Source: Vibrio neptunius (GTDB lineage: Bacteria; Pseudomonadota; Gammaproteobacteria; Enterobacterales; Vibrionaceae). Taken from it: 64,000 bases of DNA. How positions within the stretch are numbered: position 1 is the first letter of the stretch; each line of letters opens with the position of its first letter. This document shows, one piece after another, positions 9,200-19,303 of this stretch. Under the pieces are notes generated by a model, which was given only the letters and a program-made list of their open reading frames with translations, searched no databases and was not told the DNA's origin. A program made the position numbers and the translations under genes. The DNA lies in contig CP079859.1 in the NCBI GenBank assembly GCA_019339365.1, positions 868,001 through 932,000 on the forward strand. The letters run 5' to 3'.

Positions 9200-9940
9200 C
9201 TAGCTACAAACTGCCAGACGGAACTGAATATTATCGACGGAAGCTTGTCCCGAAGTAAAGTTGATAAACTTGATTGCAAAACGGTTTTTATGGCCGGAAA
9301 TCATTGGGAAAACACCGTATTGCATTGGGATTTCGAGGCGCAGAATATTGGCATCTTCTGCATCACTTTGGTAAAAGCCTGCCGTAGCTTCTTGTGGTTG
9401 GAAGTGGCCAGTTTCACGGGTTAAGCGCAACCAAAGCTTGAGTGCGTCTGTTAGAGGTTGAAGTGTATCTAACCATAGATTGGTGTCTTTGGTTTTTTGC
9501 TCTACCGGTAAGTGCAGCCAGTGGTGAAGGGCTGGTAAGTCAAAGCAGCATGATCCACCGGGCAAGTTGAATCGTTGGCGAATAGCACTGAGAAAGCGAT
9601 CTTCTTTAAGACTTTGACCAAAACGTTCAGCCGCCATCAAGGCACTGTGAACATGGTCAACTTCGTTAAGAACACCGCTGAGCATTTCTTGGTCTACACC
9701 GTCAACATCCAACCAAGAGCGGTAAGTTAGGCGCTGCTTCTCTATGTCTTTAGCAAGCTCACTTTTAAGTTGTATCTGTTCGAATATCTCCAGAAGATCA
9801 AACAAAGAACGGAAAAACAAGAGATGCTGCATGTCATCGTTAAATTGAGAAGAAACGCTTAACTGATTCAATAACGCTTCAACGCGTAAATATATGCGAG
9901 TTTTCTCATTTAACGGATGTTCAAAAAAGTGCGTTGTCAT
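9200..9940 (-). CDS. zapD: Cell division protein ZapD
   Basis: ZapD bundles FtsZ protofilaments at the division ring. The 246-residue protein starts [19 protein letters not shown] and matches the family in length and in its helical N-terminal half ([18 protein letters not shown]). The C-terminal half is rich in beta-strand-type sequence ending in IQFRLAVCS. It lies between coaE and yacG on the same strand. Confidence 0.95.
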   Translation of the reverse strand: MTTHFFEHPLNEKTRIYLRVEALLNQLSVSSQFNDDMQHLLFFRSLFDLLEIFEQIQLKSELAKDIEKQRLTYRSWLDVDGVDQEMLSGVLNEVDHVHSALMAAERFGQSLKEDRFLSAIRQRFNLPGGSCCFDLPALHHWLHLPVEQKTKDTNLWLDTLQPLTDALKLWLRLTRETGHFQPQEATAGFYQSDAEDANILRLEIPMQYGVFPMISGHKNRFAIKFINFTSGQASVDNIQFRLAVCS

Positions 9941-9973
9941 TACATGCGGCCTTAGGTTCTTCTTTCTTTATTC

Positions 9974-10582
9974 TCACCGATTTTCCCTACATATTTCTAG
10001 GTACTTTTGGTGCAATTCTGTGATTTGAGGCAAAAGTTCTTCGTTTGTTGCGTTATTTTTAATCACATCGTCTGCGATAGCCAGTCGTTGTGAACGGCTG
10101 GCTTGAGCCGCTAAGATTGAGTCAACCTGTTCAACAGGAACCTGATCTCTATCCATTGTTCTTTGGCGCTGCGTTTGCTCATCTACATCAACAACTAACA
10201 CTCGATTTGTTAGGTTTTGCAGGTTATTTTCGACCATTAACGGGATAACCAGTAAAGCGTAAGGAGACGAAACTTTGGTAATATCAGCACGCATTTTTCG
10301 ACGAATCATGGGATGCAGCAGCTGGTTGAGCCATGTTTTTTCCTCATCACTGGTAAAAATGTATTCTCTAAGTTTAGCTCGGTTTAGAGTCCCGTCTGCC
10401 AGTAAAATGTTAGAACCGTATCGTTCTTCGATAGCTTTCAGTCCCTCACCACCTGGCTCCACCACTTCTCGAGCAACGATATCTGCATCGACGATTTCAA
10501 TACCATAAAGATCATGAAAAAGGTTGGCTACAGTCGTTTTCCCGCTAGCAATACCGCCTGTTAGACCGATAACAAAAGGCAT
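9974..10582 (-). CDS. coaE: Dephospho-CoA kinase
   Basis: CoaE phosphorylates the ribose 3'-hydroxyl of dephospho-CoA, the last step of coenzyme A synthesis. The 202-residue protein has the P-loop GLTGGIASGKTT (residues 6-17), the DADIVAREVV segment and LLHPMIRRKM. It starts one base after the pilD stop codon, so it is probably translated from the pilus transcript. The panB and panC genes of the same pathway lie elsewhere in this window. Confidence 0.96.
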   Translation of the reverse strand: MPFVIGLTGGIASGKTTVANLFHDLYGIEIVDADIVAREVVEPGGEGLKAIEERYGSNILLADGTLNRAKLREYIFTSDEEKTWLNQLLHPMIRRKMRADITKVSSPYALLVIPLMVENNLQNLTNRVLVVDVDEQTQRQRTMDRDQVPVEQVDSILAAQASRSQRLAIADDVIKNNATNEELLPQITELHQKYLEICRENR

Positions 10583-10583
10583 A

Positions 10584-11453
10584 TCAGATCCCCAAAACTT
10601 GTGTGAAGTACCAATGTACGATGTTTTCTCCCCACATCACACTGATCCACCCCGCAATAGCAAGATAAGGACCAAATGGGAACGCTTTGTCGATGCCTTG
10701 GTTTCTGAGTCGCAATTGAATGAGACCGAACATTAGGCCAACTAATGAAGAGAGAAGAACAATAACAGGTAAATACTGCCAACCTAACCACGCGCCGAGA
10801 GCAGAAAGCAGCTTGAAATCACCATAACCCATCCCCTCTTTACCCGTAAGAAGTTTGAACCCCCAGTATACGGACCACAGGCATAAGTAGCCTACCATTG
10901 CTCCAATCACTGAGTCTTGTAAAGAGACTGGGCTAAAGCCGAACAATGACAGGGCTATTCCAGACCAAATCAGTGGTAAAGTTAATTGGTCAGGCAATAG
11001 CATGGTGTCGAGGTCGATAAATGTTGCAGCGATTAAAACGAAGGTAAAGAATAACAGAGCGACAGTAAATACGCTGAGTTCGAATTGGTAAGCGATCGCA
11101 AAACTCATTACCCCTGAAACCAGTTCAACGATAGGATAGCGTGGGTTGATAACATGTTTGCAAAAACGACATTTCCCTCGTAAAACCAACCAACTCAGTA
11201 ACGGTATGTTATCAATATTGCGTATTTGAGTGTCGCAGTTTGGGCACGTTGATCTGGGGATGCTGAGGTTATAAGTGCCTTGTGGCGGTTGAATGCCATA
11301 CTCAGGGAAGCTTTCAGAACACTCTTGGCGCCACTCTCTTTCCATCATTTTAGGTAAGCGATGAATGACGACGTTGAGAAAGCTGCCTATGATAAGGCCA
11401 AAAAGAGTCGCTAGAGTTGGAAACAACCACGGATAATAGTTAAAGAGTTCCAT
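10584..11453 (-). CDS. pilD: Type IV prepilin peptidase PilD
   Basis: PilD is an inner-membrane aspartic peptidase that cleaves the leader of type IV prepilins, and of type II secretion pseudopilins, and methylates the new N-terminus. The 289-residue protein has the cytoplasmic tetracysteine motif (Cys70, Cys73, Cys95, Cys98) and the [10 protein letters not shown] sequence with the GxGD catalytic aspartate, plus about seven or eight membrane segments. It follows pilC by 46 bases and is followed immediately by coaE. Confidence 0.96.
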   Translation of the reverse strand: MELFNYYPWLFPTLATLFGLIIGSFLNVVIHRLPKMMEREWRQECSESFPEYGIQPPQGTYNLSIPRSTCPNCDTQIRNIDNIPLLSWLVLRGKCRFCKHVINPRYPIVELVSGVMSFAIAYQFELSVFTVALLFFTFVLIAATFIDLDTMLLPDQLTLPLIWSGIALSLFGFSPVSLQDSVIGAMVGYLCLWSVYWGFKLLTGKEGMGYGDFKLLSALGAWLGWQYLPVIVLLSSLVGLMFGLIQLRLRNQGIDKAFPFGPYLAIAGWISVMWGENIVHWYFTQVLGI

Positions 11454-11499
11454 AAAAATTCAGTTGGTGCTTATGCCGTCTGGAGTTGAGGCAGATATA

Positions 11500-12741
11500 C
11501 TATCCCATTATGTTCATTAAGTTAAAGATAGGTAGATACATAGCAATTACCAAACTTCCTACCAAACCTCCTAGCACTAAAATTAAAATCGGTTCGAGTA
11601 TTTTTTCAAAGCTTTCAATAGCAGTGTTAATTTCGTCTTCTAACTGTGTCACGACTCTTTCCAGCATCTTATCAAGTTGCCCAGACTCTTCTCCTATCAT
11701 AATCATTTGCACCATGAGTTCAGGAAAACGTCCTGATTGACGCATAGCGGAGTGCAACGAGACGCCTGAGCTAGCTTGTTGGACAATGTGTTCAATCGCT
11801 TTTTTATAGTGAGCATTCCTCGTTGTTCGTGCGGCTGTTTCCAAGCTGATAAGGATGGGTAAACCCGATGCTATGCATGTCGACAGTGTACGACTGAAAC
11901 GCGCCAGACAACTTTTGATGAACAAATTTCCTATTACAGGCAGGCGTAACTTAGCACGACTAACCTCGTGTTGGAATTGAGCCGAACTTCTATATAAAAA
12001 TGTAATGGCTATTGGTACCAGAATAGTGAAAGCAACAATGCTTAAGCTATACCGCTGCACTGTCTGTGATAGCCAGAGAACTTGTTGGGTGAACCATGGA
12101 AGTTCAGATTGGTATCCGCTAAATAGGGCTTCAAACTCCGGAATGACTTTGGTTAGCATCAAAGCAGTGACAGCCAATGCTGTTAACATAACCAGACTGG
12201 GATAGATAGCAGCACATTGAATTCGATAGGTTAGCTGTTCAGTTCTCTCTCTATGCTCAGCTATGCGCTCCAATGAAGCGGCCAAATCCCCGGTTTTTTC
12301 GCCCACATCAACAATATCTAGGTACAGTGAATCAAAGCATCGGGATGAGTTCCTGAGAGCGCTTGTGACTGAGTGGCCCGCTTGGAGTTGATGTCTTATC
12401 ATCCATAATGTTGCTCTTACCTCAGTACGTTTTTGGTTTTGCATGATGATGTTAAGTGAGGTGGTTATCGGTAAGCCAGCTGTGAGCATTGTCGCCCACT
12501 GGCGCGTGATATGGGTGAGTTCTTTGCTGCTAATGCTGTGCTTGAACCGCCAATCGCAGGCGAGTGGTTTTCGACGAATGAGGCGTACATCAATATTGCG
12601 CTCGTTGAGTTGTTCCATCACCTGTATGTCACTGAACGCTAATATTGTTCCTTTTAACCTCAAACCTTTTTGGTTTACACCTTGCCAGTAGTACGACTCC
12701 AGTTTGGTAAAAGTACGAGTGGATTCTCTGCTCATGGTCAT
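11500..12741 (-). CDS. pilC: Type IV pilus inner-membrane platform protein PilC
   Basis: PilC is the polytopic platform that couples the PilB motor to pilin insertion. The 413-residue protein has two T2SSF domains, at roughly 75-200 and 275-400, each with a membrane hairpin; the signature MIMIGEESGQLDKMLERV lies in the second. Its ATG overlaps the pilB stop (ATGA), so the two are translationally coupled. ATG codons at 12741 and 12735 are both possible starts. Confidence 0.94.
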   Translation of the reverse strand: MTMSRESTRTFTKLESYYWQGVNQKGLRLKGTILAFSDIQVMEQLNERNIDVRLIRRKPLACDWRFKHSISSKELTHITRQWATMLTAGLPITTSLNIIMQNQKRTEVRATLWMIRHQLQAGHSVTSALRNSSRCFDSLYLDIVDVGEKTGDLAASLERIAEHRERTEQLTYRIQCAAIYPSLVMLTALAVTALMLTKVIPEFEALFSGYQSELPWFTQQVLWLSQTVQRYSLSIVAFTILVPIAITFLYRSSAQFQHEVSRAKLRLPVIGNLFIKSCLARFSRTLSTCIASGLPILISLETAARTTRNAHYKKAIEHIVQQASSGVSLHSAMRQSGRFPELMVQMIMIGEESGQLDKMLERVVTQLEDEINTAIESFEKILEPILILVLGGLVGSLVIAMYLPIFNLMNIMG

Positions 12742-14404
12742 GGCTCTGGTAGTACCCGTTGCAGCTCAGCCTGGCTAGTCAGCCCCTGTGACAGCTTTTC
12801 TAATCCAGACTGTTGTAGAGTCTGCATCCCTTGTTCCGTTGCTAATTTCTCAATTTGATGGGGTGTAGCACCCGCCGCTATCATTTCTGCCATTTGGGGG
12901 GTGACGTGAAGTATTTCAAACAGGCCTATTCGTCCTGCGTAGCCTTGATTACAGTAATGACAACCTTCTGGATTAGCTTCAAACACCTGATCTTTTGAAG
13001 AAATTGAAGTCAGAGATGCTTGCTTGCATTGAGGACAAAGGCGTCTAACCAATCTTTGAGCAATGACAAGGCTTAGAGCAGCCGCGATATTGAAAGGCTT
13101 TACGCCCATGTTCTGCATGCGAAGAACGGCTTCTGATGCTGAGTTAGTGTGTAGAGTGGAAAGCACTAAATGTCCTGTCTGTGAAGCTTTAGTAGCGATG
13201 TCGGCTGTTTCAGAATCACGTATCTCACCGACCATAACCACATCAGGGTCCTGGCGGAGAAAAGCGCGTAGCGCCTGAGCGAAACCAAATCCAATTTTGG
13301 GTTGGATCTGAACTTGATTGATTCCAGATAAGTGTATTTCGACGGGGTCCTCTGCTGTAGCAATATTGATATCCTCTTGATTGAGGATATTCAGACCACT
13401 GTACAAAGAGAGCGTCTTACCACAACCTGTTGGGCCTGTGATGAGGATCATCCCCTGAGGTTTGGCTAGTGCATGACGATAACATGCGCTTTGGGATGGG
13501 TTGTAGCCTAAGTGGTCCAACTGTAAGCTAGTGATTCGTTTGTCGAGTAATCGCAGCACCGCTTTCTCACCCCAAATTGTCGGTAAAGTTGAGACTCGTA
13601 TATCGATATTTTTGATGGTGATACCGCTAATGTGATGCGTCCATCTTGTGGAAGTCGGCGCTCTGAAACATCGAGTTTGGCGAGTATTTTCAGTCTGGCA
13701 GTTAAACGATGAGACAGATGACTAGGAGGCTGCTGCATCTCAATCAGTAAACCATCGCATCTGAACCGAATGCGGAACCAGTCTTTATAAGGTTCAAAAT
13801 GAATATCTGAAGCACGTTTTCGTACGGCATCTAACAGCACTTGATTTATGTAGCAACTGATTGGCGAAGTATCTTGATAAAGAGCGTCATGATCGACGGT
13901 TTCCTCTGCTGGGAGCTCGACCAGTTGTTCCAGTTGTTGGGGAGTGAGTTCTTTAAAACCGCTCCATTTTTCCGATTCTGTGTCTCCGTACAAGTTGTGT
14001 ATCGCATTGGTGATAGTGCGTGCATCACACAGAACGAGATTGATTTTCATACCTGTGGCGAAGCGAAAGTCTTGCTCAGGTTCTGCGATGGAGGGATCGA
14101 TAACCGCCAAAGTCAATTGTTCGTTGTCGATAGTAATAGGCAGCGCGGAGTGACGACGCACTAAATCTCCAAGCCCAAGGTGTTGGCAGCACAGAACGTA
14201 ATCGTATGAGTCCAAATTGATGATAGGAAGGTTAAATAACTCGCTGAGTATCATAGTCAGTTTTTTGGGCGATAGTTGATCAAGTGAGAGTAGCGCTGTG
14301 TAAGCATCCGTTTTACGCTCGCTAATAGTCTCAACCACATGCAGAGCTTGCTCTTCATTTATCTTATTTGCTCTTTGCAGCAGCAGAGGTAACTGACTCG
14401 TCAT
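12738..14404 (-). pseudogene. pilB: Type IV pilus assembly ATPase PilB, frameshifted
   Basis: PilB is the hexameric ATPase that powers pilus extension. The N-terminal frame runs from 14404 to about 13610, includes a T2SSE N-domain and DIHFEPYKDWFRIRFRCDG, and then drifts into nonsense. The second frame resumes with NIDIRVSTLPTIWGEKAVLR, Walker A GPTGCGKTLS, the Asp/His boxes (GEIRDSETADIA) and a tetracysteine zinc motif (CPQC...CHYC). The break is at the T-run 13609-13613: five bases are present, and six would give continuous SPSKNIDIRV. I chose ATG 14404, which overlaps the pilA stop (TAATG); an ATG at 14422 is an alternative. Sequencing error is likelier than a true null. Confidence 0.88.
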
Positions 14405-14844
14405 TAGCGACTTGGACACCAATTTTGGCTCTCGGTACCGCTACAACTGATTGACCATGAAATCCCGCTGGTCGAAAAGTCTGGCGTTAGAGTCACACTG
14501 GCATTGCTTGGCAACGAGCCTTTCGCCCCTGATAGGGCGGCGACAATCACACTAGCAGCTCCGCTGGTTTGTGCCTTGACATAAAAGCCGTTGAAGTTCT
14601 GCTGTATTGGTACACCATGGTTCCCAGAGGTACAGCTAGCCGCTGAGCTCTGATTTGTAAGACAAAGGTTTACCGCTGTTTTCATTGCGGATGTTGCGCT
14701 AAGTAGATCGCTGGCGTGAGCGCGTTGAGTGTAGTTTTGGTAAGCTGGAATGGCGAATGCAGACAAAATACCAATGATCGCCACGACGATCATTAGTTCT
14801 ATAAGCGTAAACCCTCGTGATCTATTGATGTACGATATCCTCAT
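14404..14844 (-). CDS. pilA: Type IV major pilin PilA
   Basis: PilA is the pilin subunit of the chitin-regulated type IV pilus, which in vibrios serves attachment and DNA uptake. The 146-residue prepilin has an 11-residue leader ([11 protein letters not shown]) and the type IVa N-terminus [20 protein letters not shown] with Glu at mature position 5. Two C-terminal cysteines ([13 protein letters not shown]) form the expected D-region disulfide. A GAGGAA binding site precedes the ATG. It heads a minus-strand pilA-pilB-pilC-pilD cluster. The surface-exposed part is expected to vary between strains. Confidence 0.95.
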   Translation of the reverse strand: MRISYINRSRGFTLIELMIVVAIIGILSAFAIPAYQNYTQRAHASDLLSATSAMKTAVNLCLTNQSSAASCTSGNHGVPIQQNFNGFYVKAQTSGAASVIVAALSGAKGSLPSNASVTLTPDFSTSGISWSISCSGTESQNWCPSR

Positions 14845-15033
14845 GATATTGATTCCTCAGCCTGTTTTAGGGATTTGGCTGAAGAGTAGGATAATGAGCG
14901 CAGGTCTTACTATCAGACAGGAGGATATATTCGAGAGGACCAGTTTAGCTTAATCCAAATCAGACATTAGAATTACACATCAGTGCTGTATGAATTGGTA
15001 TTTATTGTCTTACATGGTGGGAGCTTTAAAATG

Positions 15034-15061
15034 CAGAAAGAGAGGCAGTGCCCCCTTTCTG
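15034..15061 (-). terminator. Possible terminator downstream of nadC
   Basis: CAGAAAG (15034-15040) and CTTTCTG (15055-15061) form a 7-bp stem. On the minus strand it is followed by CATTTT. The stem is short and the T-run weak. Confidence 0.4.
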
Positions 15062-15075
15062 TATATCGGTTGGGT

Positions 15076-16023
<948 letters not shown>

Positions 16024-16094
16024 TCAGCCATTATTCTGGTATTTCACTGTTGAAAGTCTAAAATCAAGAGCTTAGTAAGCAAAAGGAGACAAAC

Positions 16095-16640
16095 ATGATT
16101 GATAAAAGTGGTTGGTATCAAGGTGCCAGATATGTCCCGTCTCCCTTTTTCGATCAGCGAACCGATGCAACAGACATCTCCTTGCTGGTGGTGCATAACA
16201 TCAGCTTGCCACCGGGCCAATTTGGCGGGCCATATATCGAGCAGTTCTTTACTGGGCAACTCAACGCTGAAGAGCATCCGTTTTTTAAAGTGATTCATGA
16301 GATGGGCGTTTCTGCGCATTGTCTGATAAGGCGTGACGGTGAAGTGGTGCAGTTTGTACCATTCACAGCGAGGGCATGGCATGCTGGCGTTTCAAGTTTT
16401 GCGGGGCGAGAAAAGTGTAATGATTATTCGATTGGTATTGAATTGGAAGGCAGTGACTGCATCGCCTACACTGATGCGCAATACCAAGCTTTAACGGAGC
16501 TCACCAAGCAGATTCAAGTCAGTTACCCGAAAATCACCTTACCGCGCATTACTGGCCACCAGTACATTGCGCCACTGCGCAAAACTGACCCAGGGTTGGT
16601 GTTTGATTGGGTACGATTTAGAAGTGGGTTGTGTCGCTAG
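16095..16640 (+). CDS. ampD: 1,6-anhydro-N-acetylmuramyl-L-alanine amidase AmpD
   Basis: AmpD is a cytosolic zinc amidase that removes the peptide from recycled anhydro-muropeptides; its loss derepresses AmpC-type beta-lactamases in bacteria that have AmpR. The 181-residue protein shows the amidase_2 fold with LLVVHNISLPPGQFGG, RAWHAGVSSFAGREKCNDYS and RITGHQYIAPLRKTDPG, which carry the zinc-binding His and Asp residues. GGAGA lies just upstream of the ATG. Confidence 0.96.
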   Translation: MIDKSGWYQGARYVPSPFFDQRTDATDISLLVVHNISLPPGQFGGPYIEQFFTGQLNAEEHPFFKVIHEMGVSAHCLIRRDGEVVQFVPFTARAWHAGVSSFAGREKCNDYSIGIELEGSDCIAYTDAQYQALTELTKQIQVSYPKITLPRITGHQYIAPLRKTDPGLVFDWVRFRSGLCR

Positions 16641-16661
16641 AGTCGTTTAGGCCGCGGAGTT

Positions 16662-16762
16662 GTCATTCCTTAGAACGAAGAATGAGTGAATAAGGAATCT
16701 CTTGTGTGCTGTTACTGTTTAGGAGATTCCCAACTCGGTCGTCCCTCCCTCTCGGGAATGAC
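16662..16762. repeat. Dispersed ~102-bp palindromic repeat, copy 2 (divergent)
   Basis: It starts GTCATTCCTTAGAACGAAGA and ends CTCTCGGGAATGAC. The ends match copies 1, 3 and 4, but the interior differs more. It still folds on itself (AAGGAATCTC against GGAGATTCCC). It fills most of the gap between ampD and the end of fldB. Confidence 0.75.
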
Positions 16763-16784
16763 GATGCTTGGTTTGATGCTTTTT

Positions 16785-17306
16785 CTAAAGCGTCTCTTGA
16801 TATTCAACTAAGATCTGCTCAACCCAAGTAGCAATACGCTCATCGCTGAGCTCATACTGAGAATCTTCGTCTAGAGCGAGGCCGACAAACTGGCTGCCAT
16901 CTTCGGTCAGTGCCTTTGATGCTTCAAACTCGTAACTATCATCGTTTGGCCAGTAGCCAATCAGGTTTGCACCTGTCTTCTTAAGTTGATCGTGCAACAT
17001 GCCCATTGCATCCAGATACCATTCGCCGTAGCCTTCTTGATCGCCTAAGCCATACAGTGCGATGGTCTTACCATTGAGCGATAAACCATCGATTTGATCC
17101 CATATCTCATTCCAGTCTTCTTGAATTTCACCAAAATCCCAGGTTGAAATGCCTAAAATCAGAAAGTCATAATCAGCCATCTCTGCCAGAGGCGTTTCTT
17201 TGACATTGCGGATATCCACCAATTCCTCACCTATGATGGCACGCATTTTCTCGGCTGCCATTTCTGTGTAGCAAGTCGTAGAACCGTAAAATAGACCAAT
17301 TTTCAT
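16785..17306 (-). CDS. fldB: Flavodoxin FldB
   Basis: This small FMN protein is a low-potential electron carrier. The 173-residue product has the FMN phosphate loop [18 protein letters not shown], the isoalloxazine-binding loops [16 protein letters not shown] and [18 protein letters not shown], and an acidic character typical of flavodoxins. I chose the ATG at 17306 (MKIGLF), which matches E. coli FldB length; an in-frame ATG at 17321 adds five residues. It is divergent from xerD, the same fldB/xerD context as in E. coli, which separates it from FldA. Confidence 0.92.
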   Translation of the reverse strand: MKIGLFYGSTTCYTEMAAEKMRAIIGEELVDIRNVKETPLAEMADYDFLILGISTWDFGEIQEDWNEIWDQIDGLSLNGKTIALYGLGDQEGYGEWYLDAMGMLHDQLKKTGANLIGYWPNDDSYEFEASKALTEDGSQFVGLALDEDSQYELSDERIATWVEQILVEYQETL

Positions 17307-17457
17307 CACGTTCTTTTTCATTATTTTGAATCAATAGCGAATTCTAAACACAAAATGGCGAGCTTTGCAGCGAATATCCATATCGAATGGCAATTTTTAT
17401 AGCTTTATTGCTGCGTGGCACTTACATTGAGCGCATATCATAAAGTTGAGGATTACA

Positions 17458-18367
17458 GTGTCAGAGATGATGTCACCCGATCAGGGGATGGTAGAGCAGT
17501 TTCTAGATGCGATGTGGTTGGAGCGAGGATTATCCGAAAATACGTTGGTATCTTATCGTAATGATTTATCCAAACTACTTCAGTGGATGACTGCAAATAA
17601 CTATAGGCTCGATTTTATTAGTTTGTCTGGTTTACAGGATTACCAAAGTTGGTTAATGGATCAGGGCTTCAAGCAGACCTCAAGAGCCCGCATGTTGTCT
17701 GCGATTCGTCGCTTGTTTCAGTATTTGCATCGAGAAAAAGTGCGAGCGGATGATCCTAGTGCTTTATTGGTCAGCCCTAAGTTGCCCAAGAGACTACCCA
17801 AAGATCTAAGTGAAGAGCAGGTTGAAGCGCTGCTCAATGCGCCAGACCCAAACGATGCAATGGAACTGCGTGACAAAGCCATGTTGGAATTACTTTATGC
17901 GACAGGCTTGCGTGTGACCGAGCTCGTCAGTTTGACGATGGAAAATATCAGCCTTCGTCAGGGCGTTGTGCGTGTTACGGGTAAAGGGGGCAAAGAGCGT
18001 TTGGTGCCAATGGGTGAAAATGCGGTGGATTGGATTGAAACTTTTATCCAACAAGGCAGGTCTGAGTTACTTGGGGAAATCACATCTGATGTTGTCTTTC
18101 CGAGCAAAAAGAGCACGCCAGATGACGCGCCAGACTTTCTGGTATCGTATCAAGCATTATGCGGTTTTAGCGGGTATCGATACAGAGATGTTATCACCTC
18201 ACGTATTGCGCCACGCTTTTGCGACGCATTTGCTTAACTATGGCGCCGACCTGCGAGTCGTACAGATGTTGCTCGGACACAGCGACTTATCGACGACACA
18301 AATTTATACTCATGTAGCGACAGAACGGCTAAAACAGCTACACAGTGAACATCATCCAAGAGCATAA
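17458..18367 (+). pseudogene. xerD: Site-specific tyrosine recombinase XerD, frameshifted
   Basis: XerD works with XerC at dif to resolve chromosome dimers, and in vibrios also serves integrating phages. The N-terminal SAM-like domain (EQFLDAMWLERGLSENTLVS) and catalytic Arg in ATGLRVTELVSL are in the first frame. The second frame carries [36 protein letters not shown] and the catalytic Tyr. The break is at the A-run 18106-18110: five bases are present, four would read [18 protein letters not shown] as in the family. I chose GTG 17458, preceded by GAGG. XerD is normally conserved, so this is probably a sequencing error. Confidence 0.88.
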
Positions 18368-18406
18368 GGGATTATCTCTTATCATATTAAAAATAAGGTG
18401 AATTTA

Positions 18407-19156
18407 ATGAGCGTAATACGCCGAATAACTCTACTTACGTTACCACTGCTCGTGGCGGCACAGGCAGTAGCAGCGGAAGTCAAATTTGATAAGGCTCAGC
18501 TTGAAGAGCGTTTTGCCAAGTTAGGGCTAGAAGTAAAACAAGTGGTTCCAGCAGAGATAGATGGTTTAGTCGAAGTGCAGACTAGTGGTGGAATTCTTTT
18601 CGCTTCGCCAAACGGTGACTACTTTCTAGCGGGCACACTGTATAAGCTTGATGGCAATGGTCAGTATGAAGATGTGTTGGCGAAACGTCAGGCACCGATC
18701 AATGCGAATAAAATTGAAACTTTCAAAGACAGCATGATCGAGTTTAAGGCCAAAGACGAGAAATACGTTATCACTGTCTTCACCGATATTACTTGTGGTT
18801 ACTGTGTGCGTCTTCATAGCCAAATGAAAGACTACAACGATTTAGGCATTACTATTCGTTACATGGCTTACCCACGTCAGGGCGCAACGGGTTCTGTTGC
18901 GGATCAAATGGCAACGATTTGGGGTTCGGATGATCCTCAAGCTGCCATGCATAACGGCAAGGTAAAACGTGAATTCCCTGAAAAGAGCAAAAATTTCGCC
19001 AAGTATCAGGAAATCATCAAAGAGCATTACGCACTTGGACGTGAGTTAGGTATCAGCGGAACGCCAGCAATTTTCCTACCAAACGGTGAAATGGTTGGTG
19101 GTTATTTACCACCTGAGCAGATGCTGCAACGCCTACAACAAACACAAAAATCGTAA
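18407..19156 (+). CDS. dsbC: Thiol:disulfide interchange protein DsbC
   Basis: DsbC is a periplasmic V-shaped dimer that isomerises wrong disulfides and is kept reduced by DsbD. The product has a signal peptide (LLTLPLLVAAQAVAAE, cleaved near residue 23), an N-terminal dimerisation domain, and a thioredoxin fold with active site CGYC in FTDITCGYCVRLH. The cis-Pro loop GISGTPAIFLPNG is present. ATG 18407 has AAGG at good spacing; an in-frame GTG at 18398 is less likely. The xerD-dsbC-recJ order matches E. coli. Confidence 0.95.
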   Translation: MSVIRRITLLTLPLLVAAQAVAAEVKFDKAQLEERFAKLGLEVKQVVPAEIDGLVEVQTSGGILFASPNGDYFLAGTLYKLDGNGQYEDVLAKRQAPINANKIETFKDSMIEFKAKDEKYVITVFTDITCGYCVRLHSQMKDYNDLGITIRYMAYPRQGATGSVADQMATIWGSDDPQAAMHNGKVKREFPEKSKNFAKYQEIIKEHYALGRELGISGTPAIFLPNGEMVGGYLPPEQMLQRLQQTQKS

Positions 19157-19178
19157 CTCAGCCTTCAGAGTTACGTTT
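19153..19178 (+). terminator. Weak hairpin after dsbC
   Basis: GTAACTC (19153-19159) and GAGTTAC (19168-19174) form a 7-bp stem that overlaps the dsbC stop codon and is followed by GTTTG. It could be a weak terminator. Confidence 0.4.
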
Positions 19179-19201
19179 GAGTGCCTGAGAAGCTATCTTG
19201 T

Positions 19202-19247
19202 GATGAGAATCCTATGCCATGAATTAGGTTGATATAAGATTCTCATC
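19202..19247. repeat. Inverted repeat between dsbC and recJ
   Basis: GATGAGAATC (19202-19211) and GATTCTCATC (19238-19247) are perfect 10-base inverted arms separated by 26 bases. No T-run follows. It may be a regulatory structure in the recJ leader or a degenerate repeat element; function is unknown. Confidence 0.5.
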
Positions 19248-19303
19248 TGTTAACTTGTTCGCTATTCAGGCGTCCTGCCCAAGAACAAGGCTCAATCCAA
19301 TCT

